Shown here one piece after another: positions 15,585 through 25,272 of a stretch of 64,000 nt of DNA. The stretch covers positions 18,385 through 82,384 of the forward strand of contig JAOPWC010000161.1 of the NCBI GenBank assembly GCA_025965895.1, given 5' to 3'. This DNA comes from Mycobacterium sp. GTDB lineage: Bacteria > Actinomycetota > Actinomycetes > Mycobacteriales > Mycobacteriaceae. Each line of letters begins with the position of its first letter. Positions within the stretch are counted from its first letter, which is position 1. The notes below the pieces were generated by a model, which saw only the letters and a list, made by a program, of their open reading frames with translations, was not told the origin of the DNA and searched no databases. The position numbers and the translations under genes are program-made.

Positions 15585-18500
15585 CTAAACCGTTGACGTC
15601 TCAGCCATACTCAACACGAAGTCCCGAACGCTTTCTGACGTCGTCGGGTCGGCTGAACCGAACTCCGCGACCGCGGTGTCCTTCGCGAGGCGGAGCATCG
15701 ACGGTACCTCGTCGATGAGCAACCGGCTAAGTCCAAGCGCGGCACAGGTTCTCAATGCTGACGCTAAGACGCGCTGCGCTTTGCCGGTGTCGCCGGATAC
15801 GGCCAGGCACAGCGCGTACTGAAGCGTGGCCTGAAGGTGTGCACGGGGGCGATCGCGTTGATCAACGTGGTCAAGACGGGCGTGCGCGCGGTCGCAGGCC
15901 GCGCTGAGCACTGACGGCCGTCGGTCGAGGAGGAGGACCCTGATTTGTGCGTCCTCCTTGAGTTCGGCTGTCACATCGCCGATTCCGTCGAGTGCTTGTG
16001 CACCTTGACTCATCACACGGTTAACGAGCGACTCGTCGACCCCTTCGTTTGACAGCGCGGCCAATCGGACCTGTTCATATAGCAGGCGCGCCTCGAGTCG
16101 CGGAAGTTGCAGCTCCCTGGCGATCTCCAGGCCTTCGGCAAGTCGGCGGTCGGCGGCCGTCTTGTCACCGCGGGTGATTTTCAGGCGCGCCCCGGTGCCG
16201 AATGCCGCAAGCATGAAGTCTACGATTCCGCCCTCGGCGCCGAGTTCGTAGGCGTCGTCGAGCAATCGCTCCGCCTCGTCGAGTTGGCCGTGTTCGTAGA
16301 GAAGCTCTCCCAACAATGATCCGGCGAGTTTCGCGACGTATGTTGGGCGCCCGGATGGCAGCAGCGCGATTCGCCTCGCGTGCCGCAGGTGCGCCTCGGC
16401 GCCGGCAACGTCGAGCTGCTCGTTCTCGGCAATCGCGGCAAAACAATATCCGTAACTAACGCTCAGGGTTCCGGAGATCCGCCGATGGTATTGGCGTCCC
16501 CACCTCTGCCAGCGAAGCGCGTCACCGAAGTCCGCGACTCGAAGCGCACCAAATGAGGCGAGGTCGGCTGCGCGGCAGAGAATCCAGGGGCGAAGCGTGT
16601 TCGCCCTCTCGACGCAAGCCGCAACGGCGGCCTGAGTGGAGGTGTCTGTGCGGTCCTGGAAAGCGGCGATTACTGCGCGAATCAAATCCATTTCGGCGCG
16701 CAGGTCGCCAGCTTCGTCAGCCGGAACCGAATCAAGGCCGACCTCAGCCAGCCGAAGCGCGTCCTCGACCGCCGCCAGGCGATGAAGTACGACGTTGGCC
16801 CAAGCAAGGTCGACCTGCAGCCTGGGACGGTCATCGGCATGTTGCGCCGGCAGCTTGGCCGCAAGCCCGATCAAGGTGCTCATCTGGGACTGTTCGTTCA
16901 GATCCGGCGCCGCGTGCTCGACGGCATCGACGGCCTGCGGGGCGTCGCCGGCGAGGATCAGGTGATCGACGGCCTGGCTGAGCATCTGGTGTTCGATAAA
17001 CCACTGGGCAGCTCTGCGGTGTAGCCGCGGTATGCGATCTTCTGCGTCGCGCTCCAGGCGATGCAGAAGGTACTCGGCGAAAAGGTGATGGTATTGAAAC
17101 CACGATCCTTCGGGGTCGGTCCTGCGTAGAAAGAGGTCGCGCGTTTCGATTTCTTCAAGGACGCTTCGGCTACGGCGGTTATCGGTGAGCGCGGTGGCCA
17201 ATCCGCTGCAGATCTGCTTGGGGATGGAGGTGGACAGCAGGAAATCGAGTAGGTCCGGTTCAAGACTGTCCAGGACGTTCGATGCCAAATACTCGCCTAT
17301 TGCCTTGTCCCGCCCGGATAGACGCTCGATGAGCGCGGCCGGATCGGCGTGCTCACGCAGCGACAACGACGCCAACTGTAAGGCGGCGGCCCATCCGTCT
17401 GTCGACTCCTCGAGTTGCGCCACGTCGGCGGTCGTGAGGTCGAGGCCGCCCTGATCGACCAGCAGCGCCTGGGATTCGGCCCTGTCAAACTTGAGAAGCG
17501 ACGCGTCGATTTCGACGAGCTCACCCTGAACTCGTAGCGTGCTGAGTGGCAGTCCGGCGCCGGCCCGGCTCGCGACGATCAGATGTAGGTGATGGCAACT
17601 ATTCTCAAGCAGATAGCCGAGAGCGCTCCGGGTGTCGGAATTGTCCACCCGATGCCAGTCGTCGATTACCAGCGCGAGAGCTTGTTTGGTGGAATGCAGG
17701 CAATCGATCAGCGCATTGAGGACATATTGTTGCGTATTTTCTAAACGCCCTTCGAATTCTTGCTGTAGCGTGTCGGCGAGGTCTGGCATGGTGCGCCGGA
17801 TCGCCTCAATCAGGTGGGCAAGAAACCAGACCGGGTTGTTGTCGTCGCTATCGATGGCCAACCATGCGGTCTTCAGGCCCTGTCCGGTAAGGGTTTCCAC
17901 CCACTGCGCGGCCAGGGTGCTCTTGCCGTAGCCCGCGGGCGCATGGATCAGCACGAGCTTTGGTCTTCGCTCCGAGCTGAGGCGGTCGAGGATTTGTCGC
18001 CTCGCCACCGTCGGGCGATTGAACGTCGGCGGCCGGAATCGCGTCGGGGGGCTCGGGGGGTAGTTCGCGCGCTGGGCACGCCCCGACCGGTCCGACCGTA
18101 ACCCCAGGGCCACCGAATGCCCGATCGCTTCTGACACCGGGGTGCCGGCGTGACCCGACGATTCATCGGCGTCGGTCGGCGGTGCCGGTAACTCCAGCGG
18201 AGCCTCGGCGATAGTGAGCCCGACGTGGGCGCCGGCAGCTCTGAGAACCTCACCAAACTCTGCGGCAGAACTCGGGCGGTGCGTGGGATCGGTATTCAAC
18301 CCGAGCTCCAACGCCGAGCAGACGGGGTCTGGGACGCCTTTCGCGCGGAGATCGGGCACGGGGCCCGCGATCACCCGGCGAGCAAATGCAATGGGATTCT
18401 CGTCTGATCGGAACGGAAATGGCGGGTCGCCGCTAAGCAGGGTGAAGACCGTGGCCGCCAGACTGTAGACGTCCGCGGCTGGCGAGGGGGCTTGGCCTTC

Positions 18501-19082
18501 GAATAGCTCCGGCGCGACGTAAGGCGGGGATCCGACGATGATATTCGCGGCGGTCACGCCGCTACCCGTGATGCGCGCGATGCCGAAATCGCTGAGTTGC
18601 GGTTCACCGTAGGTAGTGAGCAGGACGTTGGAGGGCTTGACATCACGATGAAGAACACCGGCACGGTGAGCGGTTTCCAGAGCGCCCGCCAATCGGACCC
18701 CGACCGTCAACGCCTCACCGACTGCGAGCGGTCCATGACCCTTGAGCCACGAATCCAACGTGTTCCGACTGTGGTAGGGCATGACGATGTACGGACGTCC
18801 GGTGAAGGTTAGGCCGCTGTGCAGCACGGGCACGATGTTCGGGTGGCCCGAGACCCGCCCCATGGCGCGCTGCTCGCGTTCGAATTGTTCGAGGTCGACG
18901 TCGTCCTGATCGGAACTGAGCACCTTGATCGCGACGACGCGGTCGAGTGAGGGCTCGTCACAGCGATACACCACTCCGAACCCGCCGCGCCCCACCGGCT
19001 CTGCGTCGTGGTAGCCCTCTGCTTCGAGCTCGGCGACGATTCCCGAAGCAAGCCTGCGTTGAGTGTCGTCGGGATTGGCCAC
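15585..19082 (-). CDS. pknK: PknK-like Ser/Thr protein kinase fused to a MalT-like ATPase/TPR region
   Basis: About 1165 aa. The N-terminal kinase domain has all key elements: GRGGFG glycine loop, Lys in AIKVL, HRDVKPSN and DFG. A P-loop ATPase follows (APAGYGKSTLAAQW), then a long helical repeat region like the MalT/LuxR-type STAND regulators; I see no LuxR helix-turn-helix in the last residues. This is the architecture of mycobacterial PknK (about 1110 aa), a regulator of transcription and slow growth. The frame runs up to 19211, but the extra 43 residues are Gly/Ser/Asp-rich with low third-position GC, so GTG 19082 (VANPDDTQRR) is preferred. It lies downstream of the mce operon on the same strand. 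Confidence 0.85.
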   Translation of the reverse strand: MANPDDTQRRLASGIVAELEAEGYHDAEPVGRGGFGVVYRCDEPSLDRVVAIKVLSSDQDDVDLEQFEREQRAMGRVSGHPNIVPVLHSGLTFTGRPYIVMPYHSRNTLDSWLKGHGPLAVGEALTVGVRLAGALETAHRAGVLHRDVKPSNVLLTTYGEPQLSDFGIARITGSGVTAANIIVGSPPYVAPELFEGQAPSPAADVYSLAATVFTLLSGDPPFPFRSDENPIAFARRVIAGPVPDLRAKGVPDPVCSALELGLNTDPTHRPSSAAEFGEVLRAAGAHVGLTIAEAPLELPAPPTDADESSGHAGTPVSEAIGHSVALGLRSDRSGRAQRANYPPSPPTRFRPPTFNRPTVARRQILDRLSSERRPKLVLIHAPAGYGKSTLAAQWVETLTGQGLKTAWLAIDSDDNNPVWFLAHLIEAIRRTMPDLADTLQQEFEGRLENTQQYVLNALIDCLHSTKQALALVIDDWHRVDNSDTRSALGYLLENSCHHLHLIVASRAGAGLPLSTLRVQGELVEIDASLLKFDRAESQALLVDQGGLDLTTADVAQLEESTDGWAAALQLASLSLREHADPAALIERLSGRDKAIGEYLASNVLDSLEPDLLDFLLSTSIPKQICSGLATALTDNRRSRSVLEEIETRDLFLRRTDPEGSWFQYHHLFAEYLLHRLERDAEDRIPRLHRRAAQWFIEHQMLSQAVDHLILAGDAPQAVDAVEHAAPDLNEQSQMSTLIGLAAKLPAQHADDRPRLQVDLAWANVVLHRLAAVEDALRLAEVGLDSVPADEAGDLRAEMDLIRAVIAAFQDRTDTSTQAAVAACVERANTLRPWILCRAADLASFGALRVADFGDALRWQRWGRQYHRRISGTLSVSYGYCFAAIAENEQLDVAGAEAHLRHARRIALLPSGRPTYVAKLAGSLLGELLYEHGQLDEAERLLDDAYELGAEGGIVDFMLAAFGTGARLKITRGDKTAADRRLAEGLEIARELQLPRLEARLLYEQVRLAALSNEGVDESLVNRVMSQGAQALDGIGDVTAELKEDAQIRVLLLDRRPSVLSAACDRAHARLDHVDQRDRPRAHLQATLQYALCLAVSGDTGKAQRVLASALRTCAALGLSRLLIDEVPSMLRLAKDTAVAEFGSADPTTSESVRDFVLSMAETSTV

Positions 19083-19226
19083 CGCTATTCCACCCACATC
19101 CGCGTTGCATTGGCTGGGCGGATCTGATCCGACCGACGATCCGTCTGAATCGCTGCCAACGTTCCCATCACCGATGCCTTCGCCGCAGCTGTTCACCCTA
19201 CTCCCGCCCACCGGGCGGCCATGGCC

Positions 19227-19922
19227 TTATTCGGGCGGAAGGGCCGGCGGCGGGTACGCGCCTCGCAGGATCCACGGGAACCAGTCGATGCCGTACTCGA
19301 TCTCGTCGCTGGCGTCGTAGTCGGGGCTGGGATCGAGGGGAACATTTTCCTGCAGGACCACCGGAGACGGAAGCCCCACATTCGATCCAAGCGGTGTGCT
19401 CTCGACTGGTCGCTCAGGCTGCCCGTACACGGCCACCACGACGGTGCGATCGAGACTGTTTTCCGACCACACCCCGATTTGGGTGTTGGCGCAGTTGGAC
19501 ATGATGGCGAAATACGCGGGGTTGTAATACCACTGATTGATCAGCTCAACGCCGCTGATTGCCAGCGCTGGATTGATCCCCACTGTTTCCGCCACCCGAC
19601 CGCGGTAGCCGGCTGCGTTGGCGCGAGCTTGTGCGGTGGACCCGTCCGATCCGTTGTCGCCGTCGAGATTTCGGTTGCTCAGCATATCCTTGGCTTGCCA
19701 CTCGGCGGCGAGTCGCAGCTGCGGATTGATCTTGACGTCGTTGGTGCAGCCGGCCTGGTGCTGCATCGTGTAAACGTTGGCGACCACGCCGTCGTTCAGT
19801 CGCTTGTTGTTCGGTATGAGCGTGTTGTTGTCGTTGTCGGCATGTGCAGCAGGCGCGCCCAGTAGCGCGGTGCCGCCGGCGGCGACTACCAAGGCGGGCA
19901 GGGTCAGCAGTCGATACTGCAT
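19227..19922 (-). CDS. Secreted CAP/SCP-like domain protein
   Basis: 231 aa with a clear signal peptide (LLTLPALVVAAGGTALLGAPAAHA, cut before DNDNN when the first 28 or so residues are removed). The mature part resembles a CAP (SCP/PR1-like) domain: a helix with QHQAGCTNDVKINPQL, then AAEWQAKDML, and INQWYYNPAYFAIM with a Cys that may pair with the first. The ATG at 19922 follows AAGGAG; the upstream in-frame start at 19991 has no site. It follows the two Mce-associated genes in the same direction and may be part of the exported mce machinery set (inference). Confidence 0.75.
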   Translation of the reverse strand: MQYRLLTLPALVVAAGGTALLGAPAAHADNDNNTLIPNNKRLNDGVVANVYTMQHQAGCTNDVKINPQLRLAAEWQAKDMLSNRNLDGDNGSDGSTAQARANAAGYRGRVAETVGINPALAISGVELINQWYYNPAYFAIMSNCANTQIGVWSENSLDRTVVVAVYGQPERPVESTPLGSNVGLPSPVVLQENVPLDPSPDYDASDEIEYGIDWFPWILRGAYPPPALPPE

Positions 19923-20079
19923 GTCGATCTCCTTCTTGTCAGATCGCGCCGGGCGGCGCCCGTTAGTGGGCTGGGGAGTTCGCAACTGCAAGGCTTGATA
20001 CCCCGGTGCGCGAAGAACAGCCGAGCCGGTGACTTTGCCGGCGTGCGTTGGAGCAGGGATCGGCGCCGCATGGCCAGGC

Positions 20080-20700
20080 TCAGATCGGGTCGAATTGAGA
20101 GATCAGCCACCGGCCGTCGACCTTGTCGAGGGTGACCCGAACGCTGGACGCGGTGCTGGTCGGCGCGTCCTGACCGACGATGACGGTCTGGTTCACAAAC
20201 AGCAGGACGACGGCGTGGTTCGCGGTGGCGGACGTCGACGCCGCGGCCGGGACGGTGGCCACGGCAGATATCTGTTTCTGCTTTGCTCCTGGGATCACCA
20301 CGTCACGGGTCAGCGACGCGTAGGCGTTCAGGAACGTTCCGGTCAGTCGGCTCTTCGCGACCCCAAGGTCCTTCTCCACGGTGTCGGGCCGATACGACAG
20401 CAGCGCGACCGTGCCGTCCATGGCGGCGTGCACGGATTCCGCGTGAGCTGCCTGAGCCTCGCGGACGGTGGCGTCCTGCCACTTCAGATAGCCCGCAGCC
20501 GATGCGAGCAGGAGCGCCAAGCCCGGCAGTAACCCGTAGGCGATCGCCCGTGACCACTGGATGCGACGCCTCGCGCTTGTCGGCTCGTCATCGCGGTCCG
20601 GCCCGTCGGCGGTTGCTGGTTGCACCGGCTCGGCAGCTGTTTCGTCCACCAGCTCGGTATCTGCCGGGTCCTGGGCACGGCGGGACATCGGCCATCTCAT
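20080..20700 (-). CDS. Mce-associated membrane protein (Mam family), second copy
   Basis: 206 aa: a charged, Glu/Asp/Ala-rich N-terminal tail, one membrane span (AIAYGLLPGLALLLASAAGY, about residues 53-72), then an extracytoplasmic domain with an NTF2-like look (DGTVALLSY, DGRWLISQFDPI at the end). This is the usual plan of Mam/Mas proteins encoded downstream of mycobacterial mce operons, which stabilise Mce transporters. It overlaps the upstream gene by four bases. Confidence 0.85.
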   Translation of the reverse strand: MRWPMSRRAQDPADTELVDETAAEPVQPATADGPDRDDEPTSARRRIQWSRAIAYGLLPGLALLLASAAGYLKWQDATVREAQAAHAESVHAAMDGTVALLSYRPDTVEKDLGVAKSRLTGTFLNAYASLTRDVVIPGAKQKQISAVATVPAAASTSATANHAVVLLFVNQTVIVGQDAPTSTASSVRVTLDKVDGRWLISQFDPI

Positions 20701-21317
20701 GGCACAAACTCCACGTTGGAGACTTTGGCCTGGTCGCCGGCTCTCTGCACCGAGATGCGCATCCGCCAGGCGTGCGGATCCGGCTGCGGTGCACCGGCAT
20801 TCGAAGTCTTGACGGTCACCGCCACCAGTACCTGGGCGCTACCCGCCGTCTGCGACTCCAGTCCGGCCTCGGTTACCGTGCCGGCTGTGGTCGATCTGGA
20901 CTGCTTGACCAGTTGGATGAACGGCTGCGACCGCTTGGCGAAATCGTCGTAGAACTCCCCCGTGGCCCCGTCCAGAATGCGCTGGACGTCGGCGTCAGCC
21001 CTCTGCCAGTCAATCGTCGTGAGGTTCAGCGCGCCCTGCCTCGCCGCCTGGACTAACTGACCTCGTTGCGCTTGTGGCTGATGCGCCTGGTGGGCACGAA
21101 GTCCGAACCATCCGACCAGCGCCCCTAACGCAACGACGACGGCCAGGCCGAGCAGCGTGGCGCACCGCGGCGCCGGCATGGGTTTCGTGGAGGGTGGGGC
21201 CGGGCCGCCATCTGCATCGTCGACAGCGGATTCGGCAGCGCAGTCCTCGCCGTCCGCCTTGTCTTCGTCTACGGGCAGTGCCGTCAGCTTCCTGGCGGCA
21301 GGATCAGCGATTGCCAC
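20697..21317 (-). CDS. Mce-associated membrane protein (Mam family), first copy
   Basis: 206 aa: hydrophilic N-terminus, a membrane span (CATLLGLAVVVALGALVGWF), then an extracytoplasmic domain ending in RISVQRAGDQAKVSNVEFVP. It is of the same type as the following gene. GTG at 21317 is preceded by AAAGGAG and overlaps the mceF stop by 34 bases, so it is part of the mce transcript. Expected role: accessory to the Mce lipid importer. Confidence 0.85.
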   Translation of the reverse strand: MAIADPAARKLTALPVDEDKADGEDCAAESAVDDADGGPAPPSTKPMPAPRCATLLGLAVVVALGALVGWFGLRAHQAHQPQAQRGQLVQAARQGALNLTTIDWQRADADVQRILDGATGEFYDDFAKRSQPFIQLVKQSRSTTAGTVTEAGLESQTAGSAQVLVAVTVKTSNAGAPQPDPHAWRMRISVQRAGDQAKVSNVEFVP

Positions 21318-22738
21318 GTCTTCTCCTTTGGTGCGGTTTGGGAAAGATCGGATTGCGTGTACGTACGCCCGTCCGGCCCGACGTAGGTGCCGGTGGCGGG
21401 GTCGTACGCGGCGGCGGCTATCGGCAGCGGCGCGGGGGCGGGCGCACCCCGCGCTGCCGGCGGCGACCCGGGCGGCAGCTGCGGAATGTCCTGACCAGAC
21501 TCGGTGGCGTTAGGGTCGCCTTTCCAGTTGTAGCCCTCGTTGAGCGGCACATACTGCTCGTCGCTTTCGCACAACTTCACGGTCGGTGCGCGCTTACCAG
21601 GCACGCTCTCGCACGGGGTGTTGCGGGCGCCGCGCACATTGACTGGCGAGTCCTGCGAAACCCTGCAGTACAGGGCGCCGGCCGGGCGGTTCGGGTAGTC
21701 CTCGAAGGTGGGCACCCGGTGCTGCTGGGCCGGCAAAAACCCGGTGGTGCAAGGCACCGGCACATTGAGGTTGAGGTTGAAGCTCAGGTACTGGCCCCTG
21801 TAGTCCTGCTTGGTGTTCGCATTCGCCACCAGGCCGGCCGATTCGGCGGAGACGACCTGGGGCAGCAGCACGAGAAGCTGTTCGATGTCGCCTTGGTAGG
21901 TCAGGGCGACCTGACCGACGCTAACCAGGTTAGCGAACAAAAGCGGCAGGGTCGGTTGCAGCCGCTCGATGAGCTGGCGTACCTCACCGGCCGCCGGCCC
22001 CGCGTTGACGATGCCGACGACTGCCGGGTCGTGGGTCTGCAACTCAGTGGTCACGGTCGCCAGATGCGACGCCCACCCCTGAATCGCATCCGACGTGTTG
22101 GTCTGCGAATCCAGCACCGGCTGCGATTGGTCGATCAGCGCGGTCAGCGGGTCGAGATTCTTGCGCGCCTCGATCGACAGGTCGGTTGACGCGTTCACTA
22201 TGCGGGTGAGTTCCGGCCCTAGCCCGCCCACAGCGGTGTAGGACTCGTCGATGACGGTCTTGACATTGTCCCGCGGCACTGCCAGCAGGCCGGTGTTGAC
22301 GGCGCTGAGCACAGAGTTGATGTCGGGCGGCACGGTGGAGTCGGACATCGGAATCACGTCGCCGTCCTTGAGCGGCGGTGATGTGCCGTTGCGGGGCAGC
22401 AGCTCGACGTACTGCTCGCCGATCGCGGATTGGCTGTGCACCTGCGCGACGAGATCCGACGGGATGTGGATGCCGGGTTTCAGCGACAGCACGGCTTCGA
22501 CGCCCGTGTCGGTCAAGTGGACGGAGTGCACCAGGCCCACTTCGGTGCCGCGATAGGTGACGTTGCTGTTGCTGTACAGCCCACCGGTTTGCGGCAGTTC
22601 CAGCTTGACCGTGTAGCGGCCGACGCCGAAAAGGTTGGCCGGCAGTTTCATGAAGTGCAGCGACATCAACGCCAGCGCGACAATCGCGATGACGGTGAAG
22701 ATGGCCAGCTGGATCTTGATCCGTCTGTTTAGATGCAT
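21284..22738 (-). CDS. mceF: MceF-family protein of the Mce lipid transporter
   Basis: 484 aa. N-terminal membrane anchor (LAIFTVIAIVALALMSLHFM), then the MCE/MlaD domain (YTVKLELPQTGGLYSNSNV, YRGTEVGLV, about residues 40-120), a helical coiled-coil region and a Pro/Ala-rich C-terminus (PPGSPPAARGAPAPAPLP). Last of six Mce subunits; together they form the periplasm-spanning part of an ABC-type lipid importer. It starts directly after the mceE stop. Confidence 0.93.
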   Translation of the reverse strand: MHLNRRIKIQLAIFTVIAIVALALMSLHFMKLPANLFGVGRYTVKLELPQTGGLYSNSNVTYRGTEVGLVHSVHLTDTGVEAVLSLKPGIHIPSDLVAQVHSQSAIGEQYVELLPRNGTSPPLKDGDVIPMSDSTVPPDINSVLSAVNTGLLAVPRDNVKTVIDESYTAVGGLGPELTRIVNASTDLSIEARKNLDPLTALIDQSQPVLDSQTNTSDAIQGWASHLATVTTELQTHDPAVVGIVNAGPAAGEVRQLIERLQPTLPLLFANLVSVGQVALTYQGDIEQLLVLLPQVVSAESAGLVANANTKQDYRGQYLSFNLNLNVPVPCTTGFLPAQQHRVPTFEDYPNRPAGALYCRVSQDSPVNVRGARNTPCESVPGKRAPTVKLCESDEQYVPLNEGYNWKGDPNATESGQDIPQLPPGSPPAARGAPAPAPLPIAAAAYDPATGTYVGPDGRTYTQSDLSQTAPKEKTWQSLILPPGS

Positions 22739-23896
22739 CTAAGGCCCCTGGTCCCAGCGGTACGGGATGGTCAGCGGATTGCCCGGGTTGAACGGGCCGC
22801 CCGCGGTGCACGGGCTGGGGAATTGGCCGATGGTGCGGCCCCACTGCAGCTCCAGTTCGGTCAGGTCGCACTCCCACTTGCTGCCGGTAAATATTCCCGC
22901 GTCGATGCGGCTCAGCGTGAGATCGACGATCGCCGTCAGGTTGGCGTAGTCACCGCGTTGCCATTTCTCGATGGTTTCGTTCGGAAAGGGGAAGGTGGGA
23001 ATCAAGCTGAGCGATCGCGTCAGGCTGGGGCCGGCGTTGGCGAGCGACTGCAGCACCGGTCCTACTTCCCTCAGCTCCTTGACCAGGTTCTCTTTGGTTT
23101 GGTTGACCGTATCGACGGTGAGAGCGCTGAATTTGCCAAGCTGATCGACGGCCTCGACGAGGTTGTCGCGCTCGCTGTTGAGCACCGCCAGCGCGTCGGG
23201 GAGGGTCCGAAGTGCCCGGTCCACCACGGGCTGCTGCGCGGCGAACTGCCCGACCAGGTTGTTCAGGCTGTCGGCGGCCGCGATGATGTCACCCTTCTGG
23301 TCGTTGAGGTATGCGGTGAATTTGTCGAGTTGCCCGATCAGGCTTCGCACGTCGTCCTCGCGGCCCCGGAACGCCGTGCTAAACGCCGCAGTGATGTCCT
23401 GTATCTGTCCCAGTCCGCCGCCGTTGAGCACCAACGACAGCGCCGCCAGCGTCTGCTCGACCGTCGGATAGGCACCACTGTGCGACAACGGAATCAGTGA
23501 GCCGTTGTGCAACGTGCCTTGCCGTGGGGCAGCTGTCGGAGGCGCCAGCTCGACGTGCAACGAACCAAGGATGGTGGTCTGGCCGAGCTTGGCGGTCGAG
23601 TTGGCGGGAAGGTCGACATCGCCATTGAGCCGCATGGTCAGCAACGCGTGCCAGCCCTCGCGTTCGATTTTCGTCACCGTGCCGACCGTCACGTCTGCAA
23701 CCCGCACCCGGGCGTTTTGTTGAAGGTTGACAACATCGGACATTTGCGCCTTGACCACGAAGGAGCCCGGGCCTCTGCCCTGGGTGCCGGGCAGCGGCAC
23801 AGAATTCAGGCCGTGCCAGCCGCAGCCGGACACCGCGGCGAAGACCGCGACCATCACCAGATACACCGCTGCACGGCGTCGGCGGCTCGGCATCAT
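22739..23896 (-). CDS. mceE: MceE-family lipoprotein of the Mce lipid transporter
   Basis: 385 aa. Lipoprotein signal peptide with lipobox VSGC (Cys near residue 25) after a hydrophobic run, as expected for the fifth Mce subunit (Lpr-type). The MCE domain follows (VVKAQMSDVVNLQQNARVRV, VGTVTKIE), then a long helical region. ATG 23896 overlaps the mceD stop by four bases; a second Met follows at once and could serve as start. Confidence 0.93.
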   Translation of the reverse strand: MMPSRRRRAAVYLVMVAVFAAVSGCGWHGLNSVPLPGTQGRGPGSFVVKAQMSDVVNLQQNARVRVADVTVGTVTKIEREGWHALLTMRLNGDVDLPANSTAKLGQTTILGSLHVELAPPTAAPRQGTLHNGSLIPLSHSGAYPTVEQTLAALSLVLNGGGLGQIQDITAAFSTAFRGREDDVRSLIGQLDKFTAYLNDQKGDIIAAADSLNNLVGQFAAQQPVVDRALRTLPDALAVLNSERDNLVEAVDQLGKFSALTVDTVNQTKENLVKELREVGPVLQSLANAGPSLTRSLSLIPTFPFPNETIEKWQRGDYANLTAIVDLTLSRIDAGIFTGSKWECDLTELELQWGRTIGQFPSPCTAGGPFNPGNPLTIPYRWDQGP

Positions 23897-25272
23897 GAGC
23901 CACCTGCGGGCGGCGCCATCATCCCGGGCAGGCCGGCCGCCGGGTTGGTCGGGACCGTCGCGGCGGGCGACGCATCCGCACCCGGTGCTTCAGCGGCCAG
24001 TGGGGCACCCGTGGCCGGCGGACCCGTGGGCGCCGCCGGAGGCGCCTCCGCCGCCAGCGGCGCGGGCGCGGGGCTCGCCGCGGGCGCGGGCCCTGGCGGA
24101 ACGTAGTCGGGCCGCATCCAGTCCTCGCTGTAGGTGACCTCGTTCGGCCGGGCCTGTGGGCCAACAAAGAAGTCCTCGCCAAGCGGGGGGAAGTTCCACT
24201 GGCGGTTCTTCACGATCGGCGCCAGGTACTGCACGCACAGTTTTGCCGCTTGCCGCCCCCCCAGACGGGAGGCGGCCTGCACCGCACCGCAGAGGAAGGC
24301 GATCGGGTTGGCGAAGTTGGTGACGGCCAGCGCGCCGGTCAGCGACCCATTGGCAGGTTCATAGATGTTGTCGAAGTTCCCGATGGTCGTCGGGGCGATA
24401 TGCAGCGTCTGCTTGATGTCATCGAGGCTGTCAACCACTGCCTTGGTGATCGACGCGAGCTTGTCGGACGTCGTGCCCAGCGCCTCGCGGTTGTCTGCGG
24501 CGAAGCTCTGCACGTCACCGACCACCGCGTTGAGGTCCTCTGCCGCCTGACCGACCTTGCTGGGGTCGTCGGACAGCAGCGACGTCACCGCGGCGAGGTT
24601 GCGGTTGAGCTGCTCGAGCAGATCCGCGCTGTCGTGCAGCGCCGACACCAGGGTCGACAGATTCTTGAACGTGGCGAAGATGTCTTTGCTGTGGTCGCCG
24701 AGCGCGGACAACGCCTGCGACAATTTGATGACGGTGTCGCGGATGTTGGCGCCTTGCCCGCGCAGATTGTCGGCGGTGGTGTTGATCAATGCGCCCAGCG
24801 TGCTCACGCCGCCTGGCTTCGTCGGCTGCAGCAGTTCAGTTAGCCGCTGAAGCTGCGCCCGGACGTCATCCCACTCGACGGGCACCGCCGTGCGATCCTT
24901 CGGGATAACGGCGCCGTCCCTCATCGCAGGCCCGCCCGTATAGACGGGCGTGAGCTGGACAGCCCGACCCGTAACCAGCTGCGGAGACAGGATCGCGGCC
25001 TTCGCGTCGGCAGGCACTTTGTACTTGCCATCGAACCAGAATGAAACCTTGGCCCGGTCGGGCTGCGGTTCGATCCTGTCGACCTTGCCCACCGGCACGC
25101 CCAGGATGCGCACGTCGTCGCCGCGGAAAAGCCCGGTGCTGTTGTCGAAGTAGGCGACCACCCTCGTTCGGGCGACCTGACCGGCGGCGCGCACCGCGAC
25201 GAAAACCGACGCGACCAGCACCACCACGAGAACGGCTGCCAGGACGACACGGGCGTTTCGCAGCCTCGTCAT
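23893..25272 (-). CDS. mceD: MceD-family protein of the Mce lipid transporter
   Basis: 459 aa. Membrane anchor near the N-terminus (VVLAAVLVVVLVASVFVAV), MCE domain (AYFDNSTGLFRGDDVRI, GVPVGKVDRIE), helical domain, and a Pro/Ala-rich tail of about 90 residues (PAASPAPAPLAAEAPPAAPT) that may reach through the cell wall. It shares one base with the mceC stop. Confidence 0.93.
   Translation of the reverse strand: MTRLRNARVVLAAVLVVVLVASVFVAVRAAGQVARTRVVAYFDNSTGLFRGDDVRILGVPVGKVDRIEPQPDRAKVSFWFDGKYKVPADAKAAILSPQLVTGRAVQLTPVYTGGPAMRDGAVIPKDRTAVPVEWDDVRAQLQRLTELLQPTKPGGVSTLGALINTTADNLRGQGANIRDTVIKLSQALSALGDHSKDIFATFKNLSTLVSALHDSADLLEQLNRNLAAVTSLLSDDPSKVGQAAEDLNAVVGDVQSFAADNREALGTTSDKLASITKAVVDSLDDIKQTLHIAPTTIGNFDNIYEPANGSLTGALAVTNFANPIAFLCGAVQAASRLGGRQAAKLCVQYLAPIVKNRQWNFPPLGEDFFVGPQARPNEVTYSEDWMRPDYVPPGPAPAASPAPAPLAAEAPPAAPTGPPATGAPLAAEAPGADASPAATVPTNPAAGLPGMMAPPAGGS

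Noticed and set aside
19083..19211. N-terminal extension of the PknK-like protein
   Set aside because: Gly/Ser/Asp-rich, low third-position GC, and absent from the known start of PknK proteins; GTG 19082 preferred.
21074..22189. 371-codon plus-strand frame across mceF and mam
   Set aside because: Antisense shadow of the mce genes; Arg-rich and without domains.
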